NCBI RefSeq assembly: GCF_902859855.1
Contig: NZ_CADIKH010000021.1
Location: 1-64,000 of the forward strand
Source: Paraburkholderia humisilvae
GTDB taxonomy: Bacteria; Pseudomonadota; Gammaproteobacteria; Burkholderiales; Burkholderiaceae
DNA: 64,000 nt
Reading direction: 5' to 3'
Part shown: positions 51,508 through 60,334 of the stretch, piece after piece
Numbering within the stretch: position 1 is the first letter of the stretch
How the letters are laid out: each line of letters opens with the position of its first letter
Notes under the pieces: generated by a model
The model's database searches: none
What the model saw: only the letters and a program-made list of their open reading frames with translations
What the model was told of the DNA's origin: nothing
Position numbers and translations under genes: made by a program

Positions 51508-51792
51508 ATGAAGCTTGTTCAATCGCTCGTGGTTGCCGCTGCTCTTGCTATTCCCGCTGTATCGTCTTTCGCTCAATCGAACGAGGCGGCAGCACCGGTC
51601 AATTCTCAGGTCGTGCATGTTAACGATGCTGCCGGAGATGCCGGCGGTGTTGCGGACGGCACGTCGGCGTCGGGAACCCATCAGCATCTGCGTTCGTTCC
51701 GTACCGATGTTTCTCGCCTGGGCCACGAAATCCAGGGTTCGATTCGTCCGGATGCAAACGATGGGATGAAGCCGGTCTATTTCGGCTCGTAA
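51508..51792 (+). CDS. Small exported protein
   Basis: 94 residues, ATG 51508 with GGAGGT upstream. A signal peptide (MKLVQSLVVAAALAIPAV, cut after S-F-A-Q) leads to a short mature part rich in Ala/Asp/Gly. It resembles the small DUF4148-like exported proteins common in Burkholderia, but I cannot confirm the family. It is a single-gene unit with a terminator downstream. Confidence 0.7.
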   Translation: MKLVQSLVVAAALAIPAVSSFAQSNEAAAPVNSQVVHVNDAAGDAGGVADGTSASGTHQHLRSFRTDVSRLGHEIQGSIRPDANDGMKPVYFGS

Positions 51793-51873
51793 GTCGCCCG
51801 GGTTGAATGCTACAGACCACCGTTGACGTCATTGCTTCAGACCGTGGGTATTCTGTAGTTGCAATGCATCGAA

Positions 51874-51907
51874 GCGCGCAGATCAATCTGCGCGTTTTCG
51901 TTTTTTT
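51874..51907 (+). terminator. Intrinsic terminator
   Basis: Stem GCGCAGA/TCTGCGC with a TCAA loop, then TTTTCG and seven T, 80 bases after the small exported protein. Confidence 0.75.
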
Positions 51908-52062
51908 GAAAGCTGTTCCGCTGTGCTTGCAGGCCGTTACAACGCTTGATCGGGAGTCGTCGCTCGCGGTCGACTGGCCGCATCCGCGGTGCGGTGACTA
52001 TCAGGTGACCGCGATGAGTGTGAGCGGGACTCGCGGCGGCTGCATCAGGTGCGTAACGGGGC

Positions 52063-53037
52063 CTATAGGCGATATTGCCCGTCGAATACAATCCGCTCGT
52101 CGAACTGAAGCGTGCCGGAACTGAAGATCAAGTCCAGGTGATGACTGCCCACGGCACCGCCACCCAAGCCGAGGTGCAGCCCGCAGTGCCGTTCCTCGAA
52201 TCCGGCGTTGCGTCCATAAAGGCTGCGCACGCCTTCGTTTGTACCGATTCCCAGTTCCTCAATCGTGCTGTTGGAAGGATGGGCCGACAGATAGGCCTCG
52301 AGGTCGCGCCTGAGCCCTTCGCTTTCACAAGCGACACGAACAATACGGGACTTCTCGACGACGATCGTGACCGGAGAGGAGATAACGCCGTATTTCACCG
52401 CGAACGGTATCGTGCTGAGGAACGTACCGGTGAACTGCAGGCACGCGTTGATGTCGTCGCAATGCGTGGCGATTTCACCCGGGACGAGATCGAAATTGCC
52501 TTTACCGTTGATGCTGGTCCATTTTTTCGCCGAATGTAACGGTGCGTTGAGCCAGGACCCTTTGCCGTTGGAGAACGCCAGATGCGTTGCGCCGGCGGCA
52601 ATGCCGATAAGCTGGCTGTTTAGCGCATCGATTCGCTCGGGCTCGACGCTGAATGCTTCGCGGAAGTATGGCCCGTAGTCCTTGAACAAAATGGATTTGC
52701 GCCAGTGCTCGGTCATGGTTGATTGCAACTGACGTACAAACCCGGGACCGCCCGGTTGCGGTCGAGGCAGCGTCGACGAATCGTAGAAGAAAACGAATAC
52801 GTCGGCCTCGCGAATCGCGTTGCTCAGTACCTCTTGAGGAGCATGATCGAGTTCGAAACGACGCAACTGATAGCCCGGAAGACTACGCGTGCCGTCCTCG
52901 ATTTCGGTTGCGATGTCCTCATACCCGCTGGTGTAGCCGAGCATGACAGTGCAGTTGGCTTTGCCGAGAACAGCCGGATGGTGGGACAGATAGTAGGCAA
53001 AGTGTGCAACAGACGCATTTTGGACAATGGAAGTCAA
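52063..53037 (-). CDS. M29 aminopeptidase T-like / 2,5-dihydroxypyridine dioxygenase-like metalloprotein
   Basis: 324 residues from TTG 53037, with AAGGAG eight bases upstream; a frame to 53094 lacks a site. The C-terminal half has the family metal-ligand pattern: I-E-E-L-G-I-G-T-N, F-E-E-R-H-C-G-L-H-L-G-L-G-G-G, S-H-H-L-D-L-I-F. The fold covers leucyl aminopeptidase T and the NicX ring-cleaving dioxygenase, so the reaction is uncertain. A 41-residue peptide gene lies 76 bases upstream on the same strand. Confidence 0.7.
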   Translation of the reverse strand: MTSIVQNASVAHFAYYLSHHPAVLGKANCTVMLGYTSGYEDIATEIEDGTRSLPGYQLRRFELDHAPQEVLSNAIREADVFVFFYDSSTLPRPQPGGPGFVRQLQSTMTEHWRKSILFKDYGPYFREAFSVEPERIDALNSQLIGIAAGATHLAFSNGKGSWLNAPLHSAKKWTSINGKGNFDLVPGEIATHCDDINACLQFTGTFLSTIPFAVKYGVISSPVTIVVEKSRIVRVACESEGLRRDLEAYLSAHPSNSTIEELGIGTNEGVRSLYGRNAGFEERHCGLHLGLGGGAVGSHHLDLIFSSGTLQFDERIVFDGQYRL

Positions 53038-53113
53038 CGCACTGGCTCCTTGCAGAAGGACGGAACGTTCCGGCGGCGGACACCTTGATGGCATCCGCCA
53101 CCGGAGGACAAGC

Positions 53114-53239
53114 TTAGAACGGCCACATCGCGGTGCCGAACGGCACCACGGCGTCAGACTGCATCATTTCTGCTGCCGCTTCGTGCGTTTCGGCGTCAAA
53201 CCAGTCTTTCAGGTCGATCTCTACCTTTTCCTGTTGCAT
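53114..53239 (-). CDS. 41-residue peptide, possible modified-peptide precursor
   Basis: ATG 53239 with GAGG upstream; too short for usual gene lists. The N-terminal ~29 residues are acidic and helix-like (MQQEKVEIDLKDWFDAET, H-E-A-A-A-E-M-M), a leader-like composition; the tail is short and hydrophobic and ends V-P-F-G-T-A-M-W-P-F. This split into acidic leader and aromatic tail, next to a metalloenzyme gene 76 bases downstream, is typical of RiPP precursor/enzyme pairs. That is inference; no precursor family is recognised. Confidence 0.5.
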   Translation of the reverse strand: MQQEKVEIDLKDWFDAETHEAAAEMMQSDAVVPFGTAMWPF

Positions 53240-53711
53240 ATTCGCCTCGTCTGGAAGGTAAGCACTATTGAACATGATGGAGGCATTACCCAATGCCTGA
53301 TAGCACGTGGGATTGCCGCCGGAAAGAAGCCTATCATATCAATTACATTTTGCTTTAAAAATTAAAACGTCATCTTATAAAACGCTTATTGCATAAAAAT
53401 AATAATTCGCATAATGCGAATCGGGTAGTGCGACAGTCGCTATGCGAAGTAATTGGCCATGCAATTTACATTCACCCCGCTCTGATCGCGTGGCGGCCGC
53501 CTGTCGTTGACAGGCTTGGGCGAACGCTTCCCGTCGTGCCTGCGATCCGGCTGGGTGGTCAACGCGACTTGGCCAATCGATCCGGTCGAGGATTGCACCG
53601 GTCGTTTGATACGTTCAGGCAACTTATCGAGTCAGTTGAGTATTAAAAGCAAGGCTCCTGACAGACATACTGGTTGCACTGACGAAAGCGAACCAACGAA
53701 AGGAGTTTTCA
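53240..53711. other. AT-rich intergenic region
   Basis: About 470 bases between divergent transcripts. 53330-53420 is strongly AT-rich, the lowest-GC stretch in this half of the window, and should hold the promoter of the 41-residue peptide gene. No ORF here has a convincing start. Confidence 0.45.
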
Positions 53712-53792
53712 ATGTCGCAAATCCAGATCTCTGCGGTTCAGGCCGCCACCGGCACCGAAGGTGTCATGGCTTCAACGCGGAGGAAATCATGA
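53712..53792 (+). CDS. 26-residue leader ORF coupled to the DUF417 gene
   Basis: ATG 53712 with AAAGGAG six bases upstream. It codes 26 residues (MSQIQISAVQAATGTEG and on) and its TGA overlaps the ATG of the DUF417 gene (ATGA at 53789). It may only serve to couple translation, or be the relic of a longer gene. Confidence 0.4.
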   Translation: MSQIQISAVQAATGTEGVMASTRRKS

Positions 53793-54328
53793 ATTACATC
53801 GTCGATATACTGGGGCGTTCGGGTCTCCTGAAACGCGACCTCGACTACCACCTGCTGCGCGCCGCGATGGTGGTTATTTTCGCGTGGTTCGGCTACGACA
53901 AATGGTTTGATGCTGAAATCACAGGGCTGATTCCATTAATCACGCACGGCCCGCTGATCTTCTGGATGATTCCGGTCCTGGGCGTTGGAGGCACGAGCAT
54001 CTTGCTTGGAACTGCGGAATGGACCTTTGGCTCGCTACTGTTTCTTGGGTTCTGGAATAAGAAGTTGGGAGTGCTGGGCGCTCTCGGTTCTACGTTCAGC
54101 TTCATTGCCACGTTCACGATCTTTCCATTTGCGCCTGGCGCGTGGGAACCTGCCGCTGGAGGGTTTCCTGCGATGACAATAGTGTCGGCCTTCCTTTTGA
54201 AGGATCTTGTCTTGCTGGTGGTTTCTGTCTACCTGCTCAAGCAAGACGTTTCCCGAGTGATGGAGGCCCGGACTCTGCGGAGTAGCGCAACGCCGTCCGT
54301 TCCGCAAACCGACCGCGTAAGGGTGTGA
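53789..54328 (+). CDS. DUF417/YkgB (RclC-like) inner-membrane protein
   Basis: 179 residues from ATG 53789, GGAGGA upstream; the longer frame from 53507 is rejected. Four to five hydrophobic helices with the family pattern R-A-A-M-V-V-I-F-A-W-F-G-Y-D-K-W, H-G-P-L-I-F-W-M, F-S-F-I-A-T-F-T and L-K-D-L-V-L-L. RclC of E. coli helps survive reactive chlorine; that role is possible here but no rclA or rclB lies nearby. Confidence 0.85.
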   Translation: MNYIVDILGRSGLLKRDLDYHLLRAAMVVIFAWFGYDKWFDAEITGLIPLITHGPLIFWMIPVLGVGGTSILLGTAEWTFGSLLFLGFWNKKLGVLGALGSTFSFIATFTIFPFAPGAWEPAAGGFPAMTIVSAFLLKDLVLLVVSVYLLKQDVSRVMEARTLRSSATPSVPQTDRVRV

Positions 54329-54653
54329 GGAACACGCTCCTGGCCCACGTTCGGTGGGCTCAGGGGGTCGGTCTGCCTGCGTAGAAATCCTAACGATAAT
54401 CTGAGTGAACGAAGTGATGCAAGTCATGGAGCACGTAGCCCATTGGCTTACAGCGTGCAATGTAAAGCCTTGAAGAGTGGTCAACCCCTTCAGTGAGTCT
54501 CATCAGTTCCGGAAAAGTCTGCAGTGCCAGCGCCGCAATTCTTAAATTTCGTAATTCGTTATTCACTGGTTTGACATGGATAGTTCGTAACGTCTGTGGC
54601 GCGCTATATCGGCAGCATGCACTCATTTCATTAACCTTGGTTTGACTTGATAA
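54329..54653. other. Intergenic, with one weak minus-strand ORF
   Basis: About 325 lower-GC bases. A 78-residue frame on the minus strand (54390-54626, starting MSACCRYSAPQ) has a poor start and no recognised domain, so I do not call it. Confidence 0.35.
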
Positions 54654-56342
54654 ATGGCAACGAAAGCGACGTTTAGGTTACTTCCAATTACAGTTCTGGT
54701 CTCGACGCTATTCGGATGCGGAGGTGGGAATTCAACTACGCCGCAATCCAGTGCCGGCGGCACTGCACCTGCTTCTGTCAGCAACTTCACCGCCGGGAAT
54801 CTGCTGGTCTCTCGCTCGACGTACGATCCGGCGAATGTCGTGAGCGGCACGCTGCCGTTTAACGCAACACCTGAGACCACCAATTCCACGCCCGTGACCG
54901 CCGTCACGCCCGGCACATTTCCGAACGTATTCACCAACGCCACGAACGACGCGAATTTCGGCGTCACCTCAGAGGTGCTGCTGGATCAATGGGCGCCGGG
55001 CGCAGCGAGCGCCGCGCAAACGATCGACATCACGTCGATGGCCGCAAAAGCCCAGACCAACTTTGCGACCAGCTTTTCATCGAAATCCGAACTGGCATTA
55101 AACGTTTCACTCGATCATAAATCGATGACCCTGGTCGCTTACAATAGTCCAATTGATCAGCTGGATATTTCCAATAGCAATACCCCTGGTGTTGTCGATC
55201 CGACCAATAACGACATTGCAACGCCAACCTTCCGCACTGTCGCTCAGTTGAATTTCGCTGATAGCAGCATGTCGTTTACGAATACGAATGCTTTCAGCGG
55301 CGATAACGGCCGTGGGGCAATCCTCGCGACTGGCATGTACTACATGGTCGGTAATGCGGGCGATTCGGGAAAAACCCCGAAGCCGACTACCGCGCAGCTC
55401 GATATGTTGACGATGGATACCGGCGTGCAAAGCATTGTTCCGGGCAGTTCATGTCCGTTTACGCAGGTCATCGGCGCGTTTCAATCCAGCAGCGGAGGCA
55501 GCTATAGTCCCGCGCCTGCGGGAACCGCATGCTCGCTGGCGGACATGGGCACCATTACCGGTGGCAATTCCACGGGTGACCAATTTGGCTTTTCGGTTAC
55601 CAGTCTGGGCCAGCCGGCGGACAAGACGGGTAAGGATGACAACTTCCGTGGCTTGTTCGTAGGTCCGGATGGAACGATGTATGTCACGAAGGGAAGCGGC
55701 AGCAATGGCGTGAATACCGTCTATCAGGTGGGTGCCACGGGTGCGCTGGCCAACGGCGGTCTGTTGCCTCAGAACGCCACGTTCACGATCGTTCCCGGCT
55801 TCACGACTGCGTTGGCAAGCAATCCGCCGCCCACTACGATTACCGGTACGCTTTTTCCTTTCGGCCTCTGGATTCCGCCGTCGAACCCGTCAATCATGTT
55901 CGTTGCTGACGAAGGTGACGGCACAGCGGGTGATCAAACGACTGGCAGCGGCGGTCTATGGGTGTACCAGAATCAGAACGGCACGTGGAAGCCTCTGGCT
56001 CATTTGACGGCGGGCCTTAACCTGGGGACCCCCTACACGGTGACTGATAGTCTGGGCCTGTTCGGAACCGCTGGGGCCAACTACACCACCACACCGGACG
56101 GTCTTCGCAGTATCACGGGTCAAACCAATAGCGACGGCTCGTTTACGATCTTTGGGACGACCTCGACGGCCGGCAACAGCCTCGGTGCCAACTTCGATTC
56201 GGGCGCAGACTCGAACCAGCTAGTCAAGATCACGGTGAACGTGAGCGGTGCGACAGCCACGTCCGCAAGCGGATTTAGCGTGATGCAGACGGCTCCGTTC
56301 GGTCAAGTCTTGCGCGGTGTGGCGATTGTGCCGGGCGCCTGA
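54654..56342 (+). CDS. Lipoprotein, beta-propeller-like
   Basis: 562 residues. The signal peptide ends in a lipobox (S-T-L-F-G-C at about residue 22), followed by a Gly/Ser/Thr-rich linker. The rest is Asn/Gly/Thr-rich strand sequence with repeated N-G-G-L, G-L-F-V-G-P-D-G-T-M-Y-V-T and G-L-W-I-P-P motifs typical of propeller or phytase-like surface lipoproteins. No catalytic motif is recognised. It stands alone, divergent from nothing, and ends opposite the allene-oxide-cyclase-like gene. Confidence 0.7.
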   Translation: MATKATFRLLPITVLVSTLFGCGGGNSTTPQSSAGGTAPASVSNFTAGNLLVSRSTYDPANVVSGTLPFNATPETTNSTPVTAVTPGTFPNVFTNATNDANFGVTSEVLLDQWAPGAASAAQTIDITSMAAKAQTNFATSFSSKSELALNVSLDHKSMTLVAYNSPIDQLDISNSNTPGVVDPTNNDIATPTFRTVAQLNFADSSMSFTNTNAFSGDNGRGAILATGMYYMVGNAGDSGKTPKPTTAQLDMLTMDTGVQSIVPGSSCPFTQVIGAFQSSSGGSYSPAPAGTACSLADMGTITGGNSTGDQFGFSVTSLGQPADKTGKDDNFRGLFVGPDGTMYVTKGSGSNGVNTVYQVGATGALANGGLLPQNATFTIVPGFTTALASNPPPTTITGTLFPFGLWIPPSNPSIMFVADEGDGTAGDQTTGSGGLWVYQNQNGTWKPLAHLTAGLNLGTPYTVTDSLGLFGTAGANYTTTPDGLRSITGQTNSDGSFTIFGTTSTAGNSLGANFDSGADSNQLVKITVNVSGATATSASGFSVMQTAPFGQVLRGVAIVPGA

Positions 56343-56418
56343 AGCGGCTGACGTACCGGACTCACGCCCGATCTTCCACCAACCCCGGGATATTGTGCCA
56401 GCCTCGATTCCCGGGCGT

Positions 56419-56498
56419 CCCCGGTCATGACACATGAGCCGGGTCCGTCCTTCTGGAGCAGGCACATTCCACCCGCTCCGAATGCCTGCCGGAAGGAC
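56419..56498. terminator. Two nested hairpins between convergent genes
   Basis: A first inverted repeat (CCGG-x-CATG / CATG-x-CCGG, about 56419-56444) and a long one with GTCCTTC (56447-56453) paired with GAAGGAC (56492-56498) and CAGGCA/TGCCTG inside. There is no long T run; probably a shared bidirectional end. Confidence 0.55.
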
Positions 56499-56965
56499 TA
56501 TCGTGCGATGCGGCGCAGCGTGACGATCTGGCTGAACGTACCATCCGGCATGGGTTGGGTGACTAACACCCCGCCGTATTGCTGATAGGCACCGGTGGCG
56601 CCTATCACTGGAAGCGTCGATGGCCCCGACGCTGCCTCCTGCCCACCGACCGTGATCGTCCCATCGGCAAGCTGCAAGGTCCATTGGCATTGCGAGAAGA
56701 CGCCCGGCCTGACCGTGATACAGAATCCGCCATTATTGCCAATGACCTTATGACGCACATCCAGCAATGGCTGATCAAAAACCAGCATATCGCCTTGCGA
56801 CGGACCGGGCGCGCCCAGATCGACGGGCGTCTTTGTCCCTGCGTTCGCATCGGCGAACGTTTTTAGCACGATCGAGCTATCCGAAGCGAAAGCAGGCAAT
56901 GAAATGCATAGCGCTGAACAAACGAGAAAACGCACACCAGGTTTTGCGAGTCTATTCAATTGCAT
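56498..56965 (-). CDS. Exported allene-oxide-cyclase/dirigent-like barrel protein
   Basis: 155 residues, signal peptide of about 27 (cut near F-A-S). The mature part fits the AOC-like barrel: G-D-M-L-V-F-D-Q-P-L, G-N-N-G-G-F-C, L-A-D-G-T-I-T-V-G-G, V-I-G-A-T-G-A-Y. Plant relatives form barrel cyclases or dirigent proteins; bacterial members are mostly uncharacterised. Two Cys (F-C and Q-C-Q-W) may pair in the periplasm. Confidence 0.65.
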   Translation of the reverse strand: MQLNRLAKPGVRFLVCSALCISLPAFASDSSIVLKTFADANAGTKTPVDLGAPGPSQGDMLVFDQPLLDVRHKVIGNNGGFCITVRPGVFSQCQWTLQLADGTITVGGQEAASGPSTLPVIGATGAYQQYGGVLVTQPMPDGTFSQIVTLRRIAR

Positions 56966-56985
56966 GAGTAGCCTTTCATAACGGT

Positions 56986-58059
56986 CTAGTAGCGATCTTC
57001 GTCTGTGGTCGGCGCCAACGGCGACTTCGTGCTTGAGAATCCGTTCACCGTCAGTCCGTTCTGGATCGCCGCGCGGGCCCGCGCGATGATCTGCGTAAGC
57101 GAAGTAGGAGCCGGAGTGGTCATGCGTTCGAGTTCTGCGATTTCATCAGCTGACAGCGCGATATCGAGTGACTGCACATTTTCGTCGAATTGATCGAGCG
57201 TGCGTGCGCCGATGATCACCGGCCCGACCCCGGGTTGCGTTGATAGCCACGCCAAGGCCACGGCGGCCGCCGACGTATCGTGTTTGTCGGCAATAGCGCG
57301 CAGCGCATCGACTAGCACATGCTCCCGTTCGCCAATCGGTATGCCGAACGTCGTAGCGCGTCCGGTGCCGCCGGCGCGCGCGTATTTGCCGGACAGCAAA
57401 CCGGCTTTCAGCGGAGACCAGGGCATCACGGCCAAGCCCAATGTCTGCGCCATCGGCACGATTTCATGTTCGACGCTTCGCTCGAGCAGCGAATATTCGA
57501 CCTGCGTAGCGACAAGCGGTGCAAAGCCGCTCATCCGGTTCATCATCTGCGCCTGGCAGACGCGCCACGCGGGGGTATTGCAGAACCCGAGGTAACGGAC
57601 CTTTCCCGCGCTCACCAGATTATCCAAAGCGCGCATTGTCTCTTCGATTGGTGTGAGCTCGTCGTAGCCATGCAGCCAGTAGAGATCGATATAGTCTGTG
57701 CGCAGCCTGCGCAACGATTGCTCACACGCGCGGATGATCGCCTTTGCGCTCAAACCGCCACCGTTCGGGTCCCCAGGGAACAGATTCGATCCGAACTTGG
57801 TGCCGATCACCAGTCGATCGCGGCGTGACCTGTCACCGGCAAGAAAATCGCCGATAATTTGTTCCGAATGGCCTTTGGTGTAAATGTCTGCGGTATCGAC
57901 GAAATTTCCGCCCCGCTCAATGAAGCGGCTCAGAATCGCCTGCGAGTCGGCGACATTCGAACCAAAATTCCAATCCTCGCCAAAGGTCATGGTGCCGAGG
58001 CAAAGCGGACTGACACGCAGGCCCGAATGGCCAAGCGTCATGTAGGAGTCTAGCGGCAT
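56986..58059 (-). CDS. Aldo/keto reductase
   Basis: 357 residues. The tetrad is seen: Asp in F-V-D-T-A-D-I-Y, Tyr in D-I-Y-T-K-G, Lys in V-I-G-T-K-F-G, His in L-Y-W-L-H-G-Y-D. The barrel and C-terminal I-I-G-A-R-T NADPH-binding part are intact. It reduces aldehydes or ketones with NADPH in the cytoplasm; the substrate is not predictable. The amine-oxidase-like gene lies 220 bases upstream on the same strand and may share a transcript. Confidence 0.93.
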   Translation of the reverse strand: MPLDSYMTLGHSGLRVSPLCLGTMTFGEDWNFGSNVADSQAILSRFIERGGNFVDTADIYTKGHSEQIIGDFLAGDRSRRDRLVIGTKFGSNLFPGDPNGGGLSAKAIIRACEQSLRRLRTDYIDLYWLHGYDELTPIEETMRALDNLVSAGKVRYLGFCNTPAWRVCQAQMMNRMSGFAPLVATQVEYSLLERSVEHEIVPMAQTLGLAVMPWSPLKAGLLSGKYARAGGTGRATTFGIPIGEREHVLVDALRAIADKHDTSAAAVALAWLSTQPGVGPVIIGARTLDQFDENVQSLDIALSADEIAELERMTTPAPTSLTQIIARARAAIQNGLTVNGFSSTKSPLAPTTDEDRY

Positions 58060-58280
58060 ATGAATCCTCGCAGGCGCGGTCTTGCGCCGCGCACGGCGCG
58101 ACCGGCTACCGTTTACACGGAAAGAATGGCCGGTCGGCGTAACGGCCTCACCGGCCCGGATGCAGGCACTCTGCTTTGAGGAATTGAGCCTACATGTCGT
58201 GTTACTGGTCGGTACGGATTGTGTGCGAAGCGAAGCAAGTCTTCGCGAACGCGGCCGTCACGTATTACGGCGATAAGCCT

Positions 58281-60134
58281 TCAGTTCTGGTGCGACAGCG
58301 GCACGGCATCGCGGCGCGGATACGCGCGCGTGAAATCGAAGCCGTCGGCAAACTCCGCCTGGTGGTTGTGCAGCAGGTGCAACACGGCGTCCAGTGCGAC
58401 ACGCAATGCGGATTCGACCCAGCCGCCGTCGATCGCATAAGCTTCGCCGGCCAGATAGAGCTTCGATTCGGCGCTGAAGTTCTGGTTGTAGGTGAACAAT
58501 GCCCGGTTCGTTCGTTCGATGCCTGGCCGGTAAACCCGGGCGGCGCCGCGTATCGTCGGCTGCCGAATCCATTGGACCACTGCGAACTGGTGCTCGTCCA
58601 CATAGCGCGACAGGCGGTCCAGGCTGCCGCCGCGCTTCAACATCCGATCGACCGCATCGATACAGCGAGAGACGAGGGCGGCATCATCGGGTTCGCCGAG
58701 CAGGTTGTTCGCGTACGCGTCCCAGGTATAGCTGAGCAGCAGCACGCCGGGATCCGTGATTCGCGGCGTTTGAACCGCGTACGCATAGCTTTGTTGGAGA
58801 AAGTTATCCGCGGCCATCAGTTGCGGAATGTTCGACTTTTCCCAGTAACGTTCCTTTAGCGCAACGTACACTTTGCCAACGCTCATCCAGTGAGACATCC
58901 GGTCACCGTCGATCACCTCGCCAGGCAGCACCGTTTCCGGAAAGTCGTGCATCCGGATTGCCGTGCGGTTGCCTGACATTGATGCAGTGAGCAACACGGC
59001 GTCATAGGTGCGCTCGTGCGCCGCGCAACTGAGCCGCATCCGTCCGCCTGGAACGCGCGCTATTTGATGCACGGGGCTGCGCGTGTAGAGCCGGACGCCG
59101 CACCGTTCATCGCGCAACGCGTCGTACAACGACAGCGGCGCGACGTGCTCGCTGTGCACCGGGCTAAAGAACATCGCATCCGCAATCGACTGCACGCCCA
59201 GATAGCGGGGCGCCGCCAGCGGATGACCCAGGCTGTCGGTCAGCGATGCGTCGCCCGAATGCGGGCCGCCAGCGAAGTCGCCGCGCGGGTCGAATCGTCC
59301 CTGGATCAGATGCAAGTCGTCGAAATAGCCGAATAACATCAGCCGGAATATCATCAGCGCGGAGATGTCGAGCTGTGCCGACCACGAGCCGTCGCCGACG
59401 CCGATGCGCTCGAGAATGCCGGTCTGCCGCTCGCTCATGCCTGCGCCGCCCAGATCGCCAGGCTCGTTCGGGTCATAGCGATGCAGCGCGGGAGCGTACA
59501 TGACGTCGCGAAAGCTATCGCGCCAGTAGCGTTGTTCGATCGCCCGCCAGAGCGCTGGCCACCTCGGTGTATCGAAGCTTGCGCGTATCGCTGCCAGCGT
59601 CCGGGACACGAACGTTTGCCACTTTTGCCGAACTTCGGCGACGTCCGGGTCAAGAGGCAGCGCGCCGTTCGGCGGTTTCAGATTGAAAGTACCCGTGCGC
59701 TCCGAATACAGCCCGAATGAAAATCGATCGGAACTTGCGGTCGGAAATGGCTGAGACGTCAGTCCGAACGCGTGCGCATACTGCGCAAAAATGGCCGCTG
59801 GGCCTTGCGCGCGGCTGAACATCGGAATGCGCATCGCGCCTAGCTCGAATACCGTGTGTTGCCCGGCCACCGGTTGCGAGCGCAAGCGCCCGCCGAGCCG
59901 GGCCGATGCCTCATAGATGTCGATGTGTGTGACGCCGCAACGAAACAGTTCGCGCGCCGCAGTCAGGCCAGCGATGCCCGCGCCTACGACGGCGATGCGT
60001 AAATCCGACCGCACGTTGCGGGCGATGCCGCAGCGCTGCGTCAACTGCAGCAGGTGCGCGAAGTCGAAATTGAAATCGGCGGGATTGGGATAGGCGACCC
60101 GCCATGCGTCGGGTGCGGCCGTTCTGTCGTTCAT
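58281..60134 (-). CDS. FAD-dependent L-amino-acid oxidase / tryptophan monooxygenase-like flavoprotein
   Basis: 617 residues. The Rossmann motif is I-A-V-V-G-A-G-I-A-G-L-T-A-A-R near residue 48, followed by Y-E-A-S-A-R-L-G-G-R and F-E-L-G-A-M-R-I-P, a motif of IaaM/RebO-type oxidases. The C-terminal FAD segment is L-Y-L-A-G-E-A-Y-A-I-D-G-G-W-V-E-S-A. A cytoplasmic enzyme, probably oxidising an L-amino acid (Trp, Lys or similar) to the keto acid or amide. The AraC regulator lies 200 bases upstream on the same strand. Confidence 0.82.
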   Translation of the reverse strand: MNDRTAAPDAWRVAYPNPADFNFDFAHLLQLTQRCGIARNVRSDLRIAVVGAGIAGLTAARELFRCGVTHIDIYEASARLGGRLRSQPVAGQHTVFELGAMRIPMFSRAQGPAAIFAQYAHAFGLTSQPFPTASSDRFSFGLYSERTGTFNLKPPNGALPLDPDVAEVRQKWQTFVSRTLAAIRASFDTPRWPALWRAIEQRYWRDSFRDVMYAPALHRYDPNEPGDLGGAGMSERQTGILERIGVGDGSWSAQLDISALMIFRLMLFGYFDDLHLIQGRFDPRGDFAGGPHSGDASLTDSLGHPLAAPRYLGVQSIADAMFFSPVHSEHVAPLSLYDALRDERCGVRLYTRSPVHQIARVPGGRMRLSCAAHERTYDAVLLTASMSGNRTAIRMHDFPETVLPGEVIDGDRMSHWMSVGKVYVALKERYWEKSNIPQLMAADNFLQQSYAYAVQTPRITDPGVLLLSYTWDAYANNLLGEPDDAALVSRCIDAVDRMLKRGGSLDRLSRYVDEHQFAVVQWIRQPTIRGAARVYRPGIERTNRALFTYNQNFSAESKLYLAGEAYAIDGGWVESALRVALDAVLHLLHNHQAEFADGFDFTRAYPRRDAVPLSHQN

Positions 60135-60334
60135 GCAAGGCCTCTAAATCACGTACGGAAAAGGGAAACCCGGCGCCGGTTGCGATCACTTGCGAGGCGG
60201 TCGCATGGGCAACTGGGTGTCTTTATCGTATTGGCGATGCAGGCAGCGCACGTGCGCGACAGACGCGAGTTGTGTGCGCGAGATTCGCTTTCAGCAGGCG
60301 CGGCGGGTTGTGCGACATGCACACCCCCCGTCCT

